Part shown: positions 31,203 through 44,400 of the stretch, in pieces
How positions within the stretch are numbered: the stretch's first letter is position 1
Layout of the letters: each line of letters begins with the position of its first letter
From: Quinella sp. 2Q5
GTDB taxonomy: Bacteria > Bacillota > Negativicutes > Selenomonadales > Selenomonadaceae
Reading direction: 5' to 3'
Length of the DNA: 64,000 bases
Assembly: GCA_015206785.1 (NCBI GenBank)
Contig: JADEZQ010000003.1
Coordinates: 1-64,000 of the forward strand
Notes under the pieces: model-generated
Database searches by the model: none
The model's input: the letters and a program-made list of their open reading frames with translations, nothing else
What the model was told of the DNA's origin: nothing
Position numbers and translations under genes: made by a program

Positions 31203-32336
31203 TTGGAAGCATTAAACGCGTTTGCGGTGTCGCTCCAGGCGGTGTGGAACGACAGCGGCTTTTCCGCCTTCACCATGGGCAACGGCATAATGATCCTCGT
31301 GGGTCTGTTGCTGTTGTATATGGCGTTCGTCAAAGAGTTTGAGCCGCTCCTTTTGGGACCGATTGCCTTCGGGTGCATCTTGGCGAACTTCCCGAACACC
31401 GGTTTCTTCGGCGAAGAGATGAACGTCATGAAGGCAATCAACTTCGGCATCACCAACGAAATTTTTCCGCCGCTAATCTTTTTGGGCATCGGGGCAATGA
31501 CAGACTTCAGCCCGTTGCTCGCTCGTCCGTCGACGCTGCTCCTCGGCGCGGCGGCTCAAATCGGCGTCTTCGTGGCTCTCGGCGGGGCAATGCTCGTCGG
31601 CTTTAACGTGCACGAGGCGGCGGCAATCGGAATCATCGGCGGCGCGGACGGTCCCACGTCCATTTACCTTTCCACGAAGCTGGCTCCCCATCTGCTCGGC
31701 GCAATCGCTGTGGCGGCGTATTCTTACATGTCGCTGGTGCCGTTGATTCAGCCGCCGATAATGAAGCTCATGACCACACAAGCCGAACGCGAAATCGTTA
31801 TGACTGAACTGCGCCCCGTCACCAAGTTTGAACGCGTGGTTTTCCCCATCGTCGCGACGATCTTCATCAGCCTGCTCCTGCCGCCGATAGCCGCTTTGCT
31901 CGGTTGCTTGATGTTGGGCAATCTCTTCCGCGAATCGGGCGTCACTGACAGATTGAGCGACACCGCACAGAACTCGCTGATTAACATCGTGACCATCTTC
32001 CTGGGCACGGGCACCGGCATGACCATGAGCGCGGAAGGTTTCCTTCGCACGGATACGTTGCTGATTATTGCGCTCGGACTTGTCGCTTTTATGGGCGGCA
32101 CCGCCGGCGGGCTCATCTTCGGCAAGATCATGTGCAAAGTCACCGGCGGCAAGGTCAATCCGCTCATCGGCTCGGCGGGCGTCAGTGCTGTTCCTATGGC
32201 GGCGCGCGTCAGTCAGCTCGTCGGCATGAAATCCAAACCCGGCAATTATCTTCTTATGCACGCAATGGGTCCGAACGTCGCCGGCGTTATCGGCACGGCA
32301 GTCGCCGCGGGCACCATGCTTGCAATGTTGAAATGA
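31203..32336 (+). CDS. oadB: Na+-pumping decarboxylase beta subunit
   Basis: A 377-residue integral membrane subunit that decarboxylates carboxybiotin and exports Na+. Family signatures are GNGIMILVGLLLLYMAFVKEFEPLLL, GIGAMTDFSPLL, AAIGIIGGADGPTSIYLS (essential Asp near 160) and GTAGGLIFGKIMCK with GSAGVSAVPMAARV. Sequence alone does not separate oxaloacetate from methylmalonyl-CoA or glutaconyl-CoA enzymes. I chose TTG 31203, six nt after AAGGGGTG; GTG 31194 overlaps that site. The carboxyltransferase (alpha) subunit is not adjacent. A terminator follows. Confidence 0.93.
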   Translation: MEALNAFAVSLQAVWNDSGFSAFTMGNGIMILVGLLLLYMAFVKEFEPLLLGPIAFGCILANFPNTGFFGEEMNVMKAINFGITNEIFPPLIFLGIGAMTDFSPLLARPSTLLLGAAAQIGVFVALGGAMLVGFNVHEAAAIGIIGGADGPTSIYLSTKLAPHLLGAIAVAAYSYMSLVPLIQPPIMKLMTTQAEREIVMTELRPVTKFERVVFPIVATIFISLLLPPIAALLGCLMLGNLFRESGVTDRLSDTAQNSLINIVTIFLGTGTGMTMSAEGFLRTDTLLIIALGLVAFMGGTAGGLIFGKIMCKVTGGKVNPLIGSAGVSAVPMAARVSQLVGMKSKPGNYLLMHAMGPNVAGVIGTAVAAGTMLAMLK

Positions 32337-32342
32337 ACGTTC

Positions 32343-32382
32343 GCGGTTGACGGTTAGCTTCTAATCGCCGACCGCTTTTTTT
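32343..32382 (+). terminator. Intrinsic terminator after oadB
   Basis: GCGGT...TTAG pairs with TAAT...ACCGC, followed by a seven-T run. Confidence 0.75.
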
Positions 32383-32418
32383 AACGCAATCATAACCTTT
32401 CGCGGGCGGTCTCACAGC

Positions 32419-32424
32419 TATAAT
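32419..32424 (+). promoter_or_regulatory. -10 element of the giant gene
   Basis: A perfect TATAAT, about 70 nt before the start codon, implies a 5' leader of about 65 nt. No good -35 lies 16-18 bp upstream (CCTTTC at best), so an activator may be needed. Confidence 0.5.
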
Positions 32425-32494
32425 CGCGTTAACTTGCAGTGCGCTTCGTCCGATAAATACAGAGGAGATACTAACGGAAAGGAGACCGAACACC

Positions 32495-35400
32495 ATGGAA
32501 AAATTCACCTTCGACCTGCAACGATTCGCCAACACGTGGAAAATGAACGACAAGGAATATACTTCGCTGAAGGCGGCGGTTAATGAGGCACCGACCGACG
32601 GCACCGAGACTGTAATTAACCTCACGAATTCCGACAATTCAAAGGAAGACAACCCCACGTTTAAATCCGGTCACAACATTACGATAAGTTGCGGCAATTC
32701 CACAAACTTGAAACTTAACGGAAACGTAACCATTCCAAGCGGCGCAACCGTGACATTCACTGCCAACAAACTCAACTTAACAAACGACTATAGTACCGAG
32801 CAGCCTGTCTTTACGAACAGCGGCACCCTCACGTTGAATGGTATAACTTCGGATCGTGCGATAGTTACCAACAGCGGCGGCACGACGCATCTTTATAATT
32901 CTGCCGTAACCATGCTAAGCAGCAAAGTCGCTGTAGCCTATACCGACGACGACGGAAATAAGGTTCAATACGCGATGGACACCGCGGTCAAAGGGAAGAC
33001 TTTGACGTTCTCGTTCGATGAGAACGGCGCGGCTTCCGTCAGCGGCATAGGAGCACCCAGCGGCAACGTTAAAGGTACCAAGTTCACCGCCGTCACAACC
33101 AAAACAGACGGCACTTCCGAAACCGTCATCTACGAGGCAACAGCCGTCGCGTTGACTGCCACCCGTGGCACCGACACCCGTCCTTATATCGGTGCTTATG
33201 AAGGCAAGTCGATACCAATGTCTTCGCTGATCTACGACAACATTCACCCCGCCATCATGGTGCCGGACATCAGCGAATTGCCGCTCGATTATGCCACGAT
33301 AACCGGTTGGGGCGACTACGAGAACGACGAGATCAACATCGTCAACGAAAACGAGATCACCAAAGAATACGGCAAAGTCATCTATCGCGGCAACGACACC
33401 GTCGAAGTCTACAACGCCGACAACACCAAATGGGGCAAGGTCACCGTGGACGCGGGGCTCATTGCCGTGTTCGCCAAAGAGTTCCAGAACATTCCCATCA
33501 CCGTCGACACGACGCAATTCACTTCAACGACGGAAGACGCTTTCACCGTCAACGGCGCGGGCAGCAATGTTTCCGTGGACGGGGCAGTCTCCCTAACTTT
33601 GACGGACGGCACGCTTCTAACCGCGCAGAATGACCAGACCATCGTTGCGGACTCCCACACACTCACGGGCTACACTGATTCGGGCAAAGACAAAAACGGT
33701 CTGCTCGTCACCCCCTACGATATTGACGACATAAACGAAGGCGAGAGCTTCAAGCTCGACGACGCCACCTATACCAAAGCCGCGGTCGGGATAATCAGCA
33801 CGGATCAAAACGGCGGCATCGACAAGTTCTACACGGGCGACTCCGAAGCTCCAATCACGTTGAGCAGTTTTGCCGACAAGATGAAAACCGCCATCACTCC
33901 CAACGACGACAAAGTTCTGATTCTCGGCGTGGGTAAAGCTACTGCAGACGCCGCGGTCTTGAGCTCAACCGACGTCGACGATGCGTCTAGGCTGGCGGAT
34001 CTGACCGTCAAGGGAAAGAACCACACGCTCGACACCATTGACGGCGGGGACGTTGCCGACTTCAAGAGCGCGGTCGATACCATCAGCGTAGCCGGCGGGG
34101 CAACGACTATCAATTACTCCCTCATCAGCGGCGACGGCACCGTTATCGTCACATCGACGGGCGCGACGTTCATCGTCAACCAATGCACGGATTCGTTCAC
34201 CGTCAACGGCACGACATCAAACCCGACCGTCACCGACGCCGACGAGCTGACTTTGTTGGGCGGAAGTATCACCGCTTCGGCAGACCAAACCATCAACATC
34301 GGCAACAGGAAATTCGTCGCGGGCGGCAACATGACAATCGCCTTCACCCCCGCAACCGACACTGAACCCGCCGTTGCGACCGTCACGGGCAAGACCGGCA
34401 ACACCTTCAAGCTCGACGGCACCGAATACGCTCTGGGCGAAAACGGCGACGGAATGACCTTCGACATCAGCAACGCCGACGTCATCATCAGCGGCTTCGA
34501 CAAGACCAAGGAAGCTCTCACCATTGGCACGACGAACTACTCACTCAACAGCGCGGGCTTCATGCGGGAAGATTCCAACAGCAATATCAGCCTGTGGAAT
34601 AAAACCGACTATCATACGTTGGAAGGCGGCACCGTCACCTATTCCGACCTGACCGTTAAGAGCAGCTGGGCGACGCTCGCGACCGTGGACGCCGAAAACA
34701 ATTCCGCAACCGTCGCCGCGGATACGGGCACCGTCATCCTCATCGGCGACGACTACGCGAGTCTTTACGGCTCGCTGACCAAGAGCGGCTCTGCCTACAA
34801 TTTGCAGACCGTCACTGGCGGCGCGACCTTCGACAGCCTGACCATCAACGACAAGCTGACCGTTACATTGGGCGCAGGTTTGACCGACGTCACCATCAGC
34901 GCGGACGGTGTCGCCACTCTAGCCGTCACCGACGACGCCGCCGACGGCTATCAGCTCACGCTGTCGGGTGCTGCCGCGCAGATTTCCAACGGCGAGACCT
35001 TGACGCTGATTGAAGGTGCGCTTGCGGCTGATTCAAATGTCACCGTCAACACCAACTCCAAAGATTTCTACGCGCTGGGCACGGCGACCGTCACCTTGGA
35101 CGCCACGTCCTCCGACGCCACTATCAACGGCATTGACGCGACGGAAGCCTTCAGCTACGGCGGCATATCCTATACGTTGCTGTCGGACGTGGAAAGGTTC
35201 ATTCGTTCGGACGGAATGGTTTGGAGCGACGACGAAATTTCCGACGGCTCCGTTGTGCTCAGTGAATTGACCGACAACAACTGGAATGCCGTCATCGCGG
35301 GGGCGGCTAGCTTCACTCTCACCGGCGAAATGGTTAACAGCCTCAGCAACGGCGGCGTGGCTTTCATCGTCGACGACACCGCCAATCCCACGGAAATTTA

Positions 35401-38400
35401 CGGCTCATTGACCAGAAACACCGCCAAAGCCGTCACGTTGAGCATGGACGGTTCCAACACGAAATTCACCGCCGTGACCGTGCCGAACAACGTCGCCGTC
35501 ACCTTCACCGACGAATTCCAGAACATCTCCGTCACTGCGGGCTCCGCAACCTTCACCGCGCCGAACAAGGAAGAATTCACCGTCACCGCCACGACATCGG
35601 CAGTCACCGTTGCCGACGCCAAAGTCCTCAAACTCCTCAGTGGCACGCTGACGCTGACCGATTCGAAGCAAATCGTCACCGCGGGCAAACATTCCGTCAA
35701 TCAAGAGTCGGGCACCGTCACCGTCAACTACGACGGCACGAACGTCACCGTGGGTAGCTTGGACGAGGCTGGCGACTCCGTCACCGTCAACAATGTCAAA
35801 TACACGCTCAGCGACGGCGACGGCATCAGCGTCAAGATCAGCGGCAACAAAACTCTGGTGGAAGGCATTACATCTGGCGACATCTTCACCATCGGCGAAG
35901 ACACCTTCGTCAAGACGAATTTCGGCTTCATCAAGAACGATTCGTATCTGTGGACGAACACCGACGCTGAAACCGAGGTCGACGTCAGCAGATTCACCGG
36001 CACCTCAACCGACGACTGGACGCACATCATCGCCAGCCCCGACGGCGTCATCACCATCACCGCAACCGAGACGGGCATACTCGTTGACCAAGCGGGCGAA
36101 GACGGAACTCCCACGACGATTTACGGGCAGCTGACAAACGTCAAGAACGTTTACACCCTGACGCAATACGAAAACAACACTCCCACCGGCGTCAAGCTCA
36201 TCAGCGTGGACGGGCTCAACGCTTCCATCGCCAAGGAATACGCCAAGATTCCCGTCAACGCCACGAACAAAGCAGTCATCACCACGGACGGCACGGAACT
36301 GACCTTTGCGCCCGAAACTGGCGACACCTTTACCTTCGGCGGCACCAAATACGTTATGACCGACGCGGGCTTGACCCACGGCAACTACATCTGGACGACG
36401 GCGGGCGAAGATCAATACGTCCTGCCCACCAAGCTTGACGCAAGATCATGGTCGAAGATGTTGGTGCTCACCGATGACGGCGTGCTAAACCTCAACAGCT
36501 CCACGCCCGACAGCGGCTTAAACATCGTCGTCGACAGCGGCAAGGAAGAACGCATGGCGCAGTTGACATATGCGGCGAATGATTACGACTTCCGCGGCGA
36601 GGGCGACAACACCGTTGAGACTATCCAAATGCCCGCGGGGACTATGACCGTCACCACAAATTTTGATACGACGATTAATACCGGCGAGGGCACTTACACC
36701 GTCAACGACGCCAATTACGTCGGCAAGAACTTGAGCATATCGGCAACGAGTTCGGGCTCAACGCTCTTCGACGGCACCGTAACCATCAGCGCGGACAGCG
36801 TCACTGCCAACGAGACCATCAGCGTGGAAAACGGCTCCATCACCGCCACGGCAAAGGAAGGCGAATGGACTAGGCTGGGTTCGCTCTCGACGGGCGACAA
36901 GTTCAAAATCGGCGACACCACCTACGCAGTGGGTACGGGCGGCACTTTGGCGATATTGGACGCGAGCGGCAACTACGAGAGAATTTACACGTCATACATC
37001 ACGGGCTCGGCGATTGATTATGCCGCGCTAACTGACGAGAACAACTACAGCACCATAGTCGAGCTGACGGCTGACGGCGTGCTGAATCTGGACTTCGACT
37101 ACGCCGGCGCAATCGTCACTGCCAAGGGCGACCCGACCACGCGCGTTGCTGATGTGACCTTCAGCGGCTCAAGCTACACGTTGACCAAACGCACCGACGG
37201 CGATACTTCCGTGCTAAAGAGCGTCAACCTCGGAAGCAATTCATTGACAACCGACATAGACACCACCGTCAACACGACGGGCGCAGGCGAATTCGATATC
37301 AACGGCAACAACTTCACTGCCCGCGGCGATCTGACATTCGTCACGCCGAAGAACAACGCGTACCTGACGGCAGGCTCGGTCACCGTATCCAGCGGCGACA
37401 GCGTCATCGTTCGTCGCAAAGTCAACAGCGCGAACAAGGACGAAAACATCACTTCCACGGGCGGCACGTTCACCGTCGAGGCAACGGGCACCGTCACCAC
37501 CATCAGCGCACTCAACGAAGGCACGTCGTTTAGCGTGGGCTCCTCTGCCTACACCATGACGAGCGTCGGTTTGGCGACGAGCGAACTGACCAAACTCAAC
37601 ACGAACATAACCGATTCGGTAACCACTGCGGATTTGGGCACCGACCTAAAGACCGTGCACGTCGTAGAGAACGGCGCGTTGGTCGTCACGCAATCAACCG
37701 GGGCTGATGTTGTGCTGGCTAATTTGGACGACCCGACCAATGCGACTTACTACGGCACGCTGACCAAAGCTAATGGGCTCTACACTTTGACGACTTCCGA
37801 CACTGAATTGACGTCCATCACGGCTGACGGCGTGAAGATTTCCTTGCCGCCGACCGAAACGTCAATCACCGCGGGCACTGCCACCTTCACCGCCGAAGCG
37901 ACCGACAACTTCACCGTGGACGGGGCAAAGTCTTTCACCGACGCGCCGACCGTTTACCTGACCGCCGGAATCGTCAACGTCTCTAAGGGCACAACCGTTC
38001 ATGCGGGCGGATATCAGATTGCCGCGACTTCAGACATCAGCGTTTCCATCTACGACGACGTCGTCATCGGCAACTTGAACACCGGCGACACCTTCAGCGT
38101 GGACGGCACCGCCTACACCATGAACGCGGGCGGGCTCTACGTCACTGAAAGCAAACAGATCGTCACCGCCGGCGTCTCGGAAGATTTGACGACGTTCACG
38201 CCGTCGGAGGCTCAACTCAACGACATCATCGCGCCCGAAGGCAACGTCCTAGACCTGACCAATCAAAAATCCGCCGCGCTGGTTTATGACGACCTGACTG
38301 CGCCGAAAGTTTTGCTCGGCACCGTAAGCGTCGGTTCAGTCCTTGAGCTTGAAGGCACGACCTCTGCCGCCGCCAACATCAAATCCGTCATCATTCCTGC

Positions 38401-41400
38401 CACGCCGTTCACCGTCGACTTCGTTACGCTCGTGACTGCACCCGCGGGCACCGTCACCGTCAACGATACCGTCTTCGACGCCGCCGAACAGATCATCGTC
38501 CAATCCGACGGGGAAACCGCCACGCTTTACAGCGGCTCGGTCGTCCTCGACAACGCCACGCCTTCCGCCACAGCCGACGTCACCATCCAAATCGGAAGCG
38601 GAACTTTCACCGCCAAAGCCGACGCCGGCAAGTTCACGTCAATCAGCGGGCTCGACGCCGACGAAAGCTTCATCTACAACGGCACGACTTACACGCAGAC
38701 AGCTCTCGGTTTGGTCAACGACTTCACGATTGCTCCCGACTTGACCGGCACGACGATTGATTTGAGCAAGCTCACCTCGGCGAAATGGTACAACATCGTC
38801 AACGCTCAAGACGTGCTCGACCTCAACACAATCACGGCGGACAGTCTCGTCATCGACGGGGACACTAAGCTCGGCACAGTCACCGTCAGCAATGGCGCGT
38901 TCACGATTGACTTCAGCACGCAGGTTAAGGCTTCGGGCACCGTCACCATCAATGGCACCGAATTCAATTCCGCCGAAGAAATGATTCTGGACGTGACGGC
39001 TGACTCTGCGACGCTCAACACCGGCACCGTCGCCGTGAATGGAACTGCTACCGCTACCAACGACTCAATCAGCGGCAAAGGCTTCACCGCCACCGCAGAG
39101 AACGGCAAGTTCATTCAGATTGACGGGCTCAACGCGGGCGAGACGTTCACATATGGCGGCACGACTTACACGCAGACGGATCTTGGTCTCATCAGCGGCA
39201 ACACCATCGCCACCGATTTGAGCGGCTCGACCATAGAGCTGAAGACGCTGGACGCCGCAGATTGGCAAGGCTTCATCACTCCCACCGACGGCGTCATCGA
39301 CCTCAACACAATCACCGCGGACAGCCTCGTCATCGAGAAAAATATTTTGCTCGGCACAGTCACCATCAGCAATGGCGCATTCACCGTGGACTTCAGCACG
39401 CAGGCTAAGGCAACGGGCACCGTCACCGTCAATGATGTGGCTTACGACGCGACGGGCGAAATAATTCTGGACGTGACGGCTGATAGTTCCACCCTCAACA
39501 CCGGCACCGTCAACGTCAACGGAACTGCCACCGCTACCAACGATTCAATCAGCGGCAACGGTTTCAATGCCACGGCGAAGGCGGGCAAGTTCACGTCAAT
39601 CAGCGGGCTCAACGCGGGCGAGACGTTCACATACAACGGCACGACTTACACGCAATCGGATCTCGGTCTGGTCAATGGCAACACAATCGCTACGGACTTG
39701 AGCGGCACGACGATTGATTTGAGCAAACTGGCTTCGGCGAAATGGTTCAACATCGTCAATCCCACCGACGGCTTGCTCGACCTCAATACCATCACCGCGG
39801 ACAGCGTCATCATCGACGACGGCAAGAAGCTCGGCACCGTCACCGTCAGCAATGGCGCATTCACCGTGGACTTCAGCACGCAGGCTAAGGCTTCGGGCAC
39901 CGTCACCGTGAACAAAGTCAGCTACGACGGCGCGGGCGAAATAATTCTGGACGTCACCGCTAAGATCGCGACCTTGAACGCGGGCACCGTCAACGTCAAC
40001 GGCAACGTCGTCGCGACGAATGACACCATCAGCGGCAAAGGCTTCACTGCCACCGCTCTGGAAGGCAAATTCACCACGGTCAGCGGGCTCGACGCCAACG
40101 AGACCTTCACATACGGCGGCGACAAGTTCAAGCTCATCAGCAATGTCGGGCTGTTCAATTCGACGGATAAAACGCTGGTCACGAGCGGCTACGCCAACGG
40201 CACCGTCAACCTAGACGCAATGGTTCAGACCGCGACCATCGCCCCGACCAAAAACGTCATCGACCTCACCAAGGCGACAACTTCTATCGTCGTCGATAAC
40301 GCGACCAATCCCACTAAAATTCTCGGCAACCTCACCGTCAGCCCCGCGACATTCACGCTGGACTTTGCCACGCAGGTTAAGACCGCGGCTGATGTGGTCA
40401 CCGTCAACGGCGCGACTTACAATGCGACTACTGCCCTCACGCTCGACGTCACGGCTCAAGGCTCCACGCTCACCGAAGGCACCGTTACCCTCGCCAGTGG
40501 CGAAAGCGTCACTACCACCGGCGGCTCGACAATTTCTTCGGGGACGAATGCCGTGTTGCTCATGGCGGCGGATACGTCAATCATCACCCCAAGCGACGTC
40601 ATCAGCGTCAAAGTCAAGGGCGACACCGTCACCATCAGCGACTTCGACATCGACGACACCTTCAGCGTGGACGGCAAGACTTACACCGTCACTCAGGCGG
40701 GCATAATCAGCGGCAACAAACTTTGGGCGGGTTATGGCACATCGGTTACCACAGACGACCTTGCCGACGAGAGCAATTGGAAGGCTTTGGCTCAAGCTCC
40801 CGACGGCAACATTCGCCTCAGCGCGGATTCGACAGGCGGCGTAATTCTCGTTGACGACATCACCAACCCCACGAAGAATTACGGCACTCTTGCCAAAAAC
40901 GGCGACAAGTTCACCCTAACCGCCGGCTCCGACGCTCCGAACAAAATCACCGTCGACGAAGTGGCAGTGACCTTCGACAGCGACTTTGCTTCCGTGCCGA
41001 TTACCACCGTCAACGCCGACAACACCGATACCACCTTCAGCGTCACCACCAAGAAAGCGCAATTTACCGTGGACGCTACCGGCACTGAGCCCGTCGTCGG
41101 TAATGTCAGCTCCTTGGACCTTTCCGCCGGCAAGATTCGTGCTCAATCGGGCGTGGCTATCACCGGCTCCGGTCAGGTTTTGGCAACCAGCGGTTCCTAT
41201 TCCATCGGCTCATCAACCGTCAAGCTAACCGACCAAACTCAAGACGCTGTCATCAACCTCAGCAACAATCAGATTACTTCCATCGCTTTGCCCACCGCCG
41301 GTGCTACTCTCTCTCTTGACGGCACGACTTATACCGTTCCCGCCGCAGACAGCGTTCTTGCTTACTCCGACGGCGAATGGTTCTTCCAAGGCTACGAGCC

Positions 41401-44400
41401 CACCAGCTACACCGTCTACGTCGACAAGAGCGGCAAGATTTCTGCCGACCCGGGTATCAGGCTCAGCGACGTCGTCGGCTCCGGCAACACCCTCGTCAAT
41501 GGCGCATTGACTTTGGCGACCGATAAACCCGTCACCATCGTCAACAAGACCAACCTCACCGTCTACCGCGACAGTTCCCGTATCGTCGCCATCAACGGCA
41601 CCGGTTCCATTACCATCAACCCCAACTCCATCAGCGACGGCAAGAGCACCATCTCCGTCTCCGGCGACTCCGGCGGCTTTGCAGTCTCGTTGAAGGGCTC
41701 CGCCATCAATGCCATCAGCGATATCGCCAACGCTACTGTCACCGGTTTCTCCAACGGCTCCATCACCACCGACGCCCAAGGCACCATCACCGTCGATAAA
41801 ACCTTCTTCGCTCCCGCCGGCACCGTCTACACCGTCACCAAGTCTAAGATCACCGCCGCTACTGCCGATTCAATCAGCGGCGACTTCTCCAACGGCGTCA
41901 AGGTCAACGGCACCTACTACAATGTTTCCGGCGGCATGGTCACCGTCAACGCCGAAGGTAACGTTCAAGCCAACGCGGGCACCTACTCGCTCAACGGCAA
42001 GAGTTTCGTCACCGACGTTCCCACCACTTTCCTCATGGGCAAGAATACCGTCACCGGCGCAAGCCTCAGTGCCAATGGCACCATTGCCGTCTACAACGAC
42101 GATAGATATTTCGCCGTCAACAATTCCGTACTCTCCTATCAGGGCAACTACGCCGTCACGCTCACCGTTGCCGACGATTCCGTCACCGAAGTTGATGGGC
42201 TCACCGGTTCTATCGCTGGGCTGGTCAATGCCACCGTCAACGATATCTCCAACGCCACAGTCAATGGCACCGCGCTCGTCGTTTCCGAAGCAGATGTTGT
42301 GGTCGAAAGCGGGCAAGTCTCCAAGCTCACGGGCGTAGACAGCGGGGCAACGGTGACCACCGCGCCGAATATGACGGTCAGCACTGCGCAGAACGGAACG
42401 TTCGCCTTCCCCAACGGGGCGTACAACATCAACGACACGGTGGACGGCAGCGTCGAGTTCATCACCGACAAGAAGAGCAACGTCGCCGACATCGCCAAGT
42501 TCGCCGGCTCCATCAGCGGTTCGCTAGAATCGGTCAGGCTCAACGGCAAGCAAGTGAGCACCAACGGGGCGGTGACCATCAGCACCGACGGCACGAATAT
42601 CACGGGGGTCAACGGTATGGCGGACGGCACCAGCATCAAAGGCGACCTTGAAGAGGTGACGTTTAGCCTGCCCTCTGGAAGCGTGACCATAGAGGGCGCG
42701 GCGTACACATTGGCAGGGGATGGCGTGGCAGTCAGAGACAACGTCATCACCGGTTTGGCAAACGGGGCGACAGTCACGTTGGGCACGGCGGGTGAATACT
42801 CAATCGACTCAGCGGCGGTCAGTGCCAAAGCCGGCGACGCTTACACCGTCAACCGCGACGGGCTCTACAAGATTGAACCGAGCCATCAGCCCATCAGCGA
42901 CGATTCGACTGTTCCGAGCGCGGTCATCGTCATCGACACGGACGAGAGCATTGCCGCGGGCGACGACTCCATTGCCGTTCGCCACGACGCGGACGCGACC
43001 ATCGACGTTGCCGACGGCTCCCCGACAATAATGGCGGTAAGTGGCTCGGTCACGCTGGAGAATTATCACGACAACGCGCCAATCGCCACGAGTGCCTACA
43101 GCAACGTCATCGGGGCAGTCAAGCGCGGGGAAATCAAATTCGGCGACGGCACCATGACATTGGGCGACGCGGTCATCACCTTCGACGACGACGCCACCGC
43201 CAAGGGCAAGACTGCCGCCGAGATCATCAACGCCACGGGCGACGAGGTTGAACTGGCATTCACACATTCGGACGGCGGCACCATCAACACATCGAGTTCA
43301 AGCTCACCGTATCTGCTCAAAGGCAACTACGCCGAATCCACCGGCGACACGCAAAAGAGCGGCGGCTCCACGTTGACATCGGGCGCGGGCAACGATACCC
43401 TGCTCATCGGTGCCGGTGACGTGGCAAACGCCGGCGCGGGCAACAATCAAATCTTCATCACCGACGGGGCACTGCGCACCGAGGCGGCGACAGTCGTCCT
43501 AAGCTCCGGCAAGACTGTCGTCCACAACTTCAACGACGGCTTCGGCGAGGCAAGCGACAAAATCCAAATCACCGACCTTGGCGCGTTGGAATACGATTAC
43601 GGCACGAGCGGCTTGAAGTTGACATCGGGCAATGCGCAGTTGAGTTTCGATAACGACCCCGACAAGCTCAAGCTCACCGACGGACGCAGGACATACACCG
43701 CGCAGTTCGCCGCCGACGACGAGGAGCTCAAGGTTGATGAACCCGCCGATATCTTCTACGGCAACGAGGCAGGCATAAACTTCGGCGAATACAAAGGCAC
43801 CGTTCAAGTCAACCTTGGCAACAATCTGGCGACACTCGACGGCTCGACGGCTCGCATGTACGGCATAAACAAAGTCACCGCCGGCGCGGGCGACGCCACA
43901 TTGACGGGCTCGTCTGGCTCGGATACTCTGGCGGCGGGCTCGGGCAATGCCGTCATCAACAGCGGCAAGGGCAACGACCTCATGCAAGGCGGCTCCGGCG
44001 TTGCAACCTTCCAATACACCGCGGGCGACGGCTCCGATACCGTCGAAGGTTTCAAGTTCATGGCGGGCGAAGACGACACTCAAGCCGACGTCATCAGCCT
44101 CAACACCGCCCGCAACACCATCACCGACATTCACCTTGACGGCTCGGACGTCGTCATCGGTATCAACGGCTCGGACAGCGATTGGCTCACCGTTAAAGAG
44201 GCTCAGGGCAAGCACATGCTGTTCAACGACATCATCGCCAAAGTCGATACCAACATCGCTTACGACGGCTACACCGATTGCTACGTCGGCGGCGCGGACG
44301 ATTCGACCCTGCAAGTGGGCGCGGGCTTCGACGTAGCGGATATCTGCCTTGGCATAGAAGACGGCACGCAACAATACATCGGGCGAATCACCGTGCTAGA

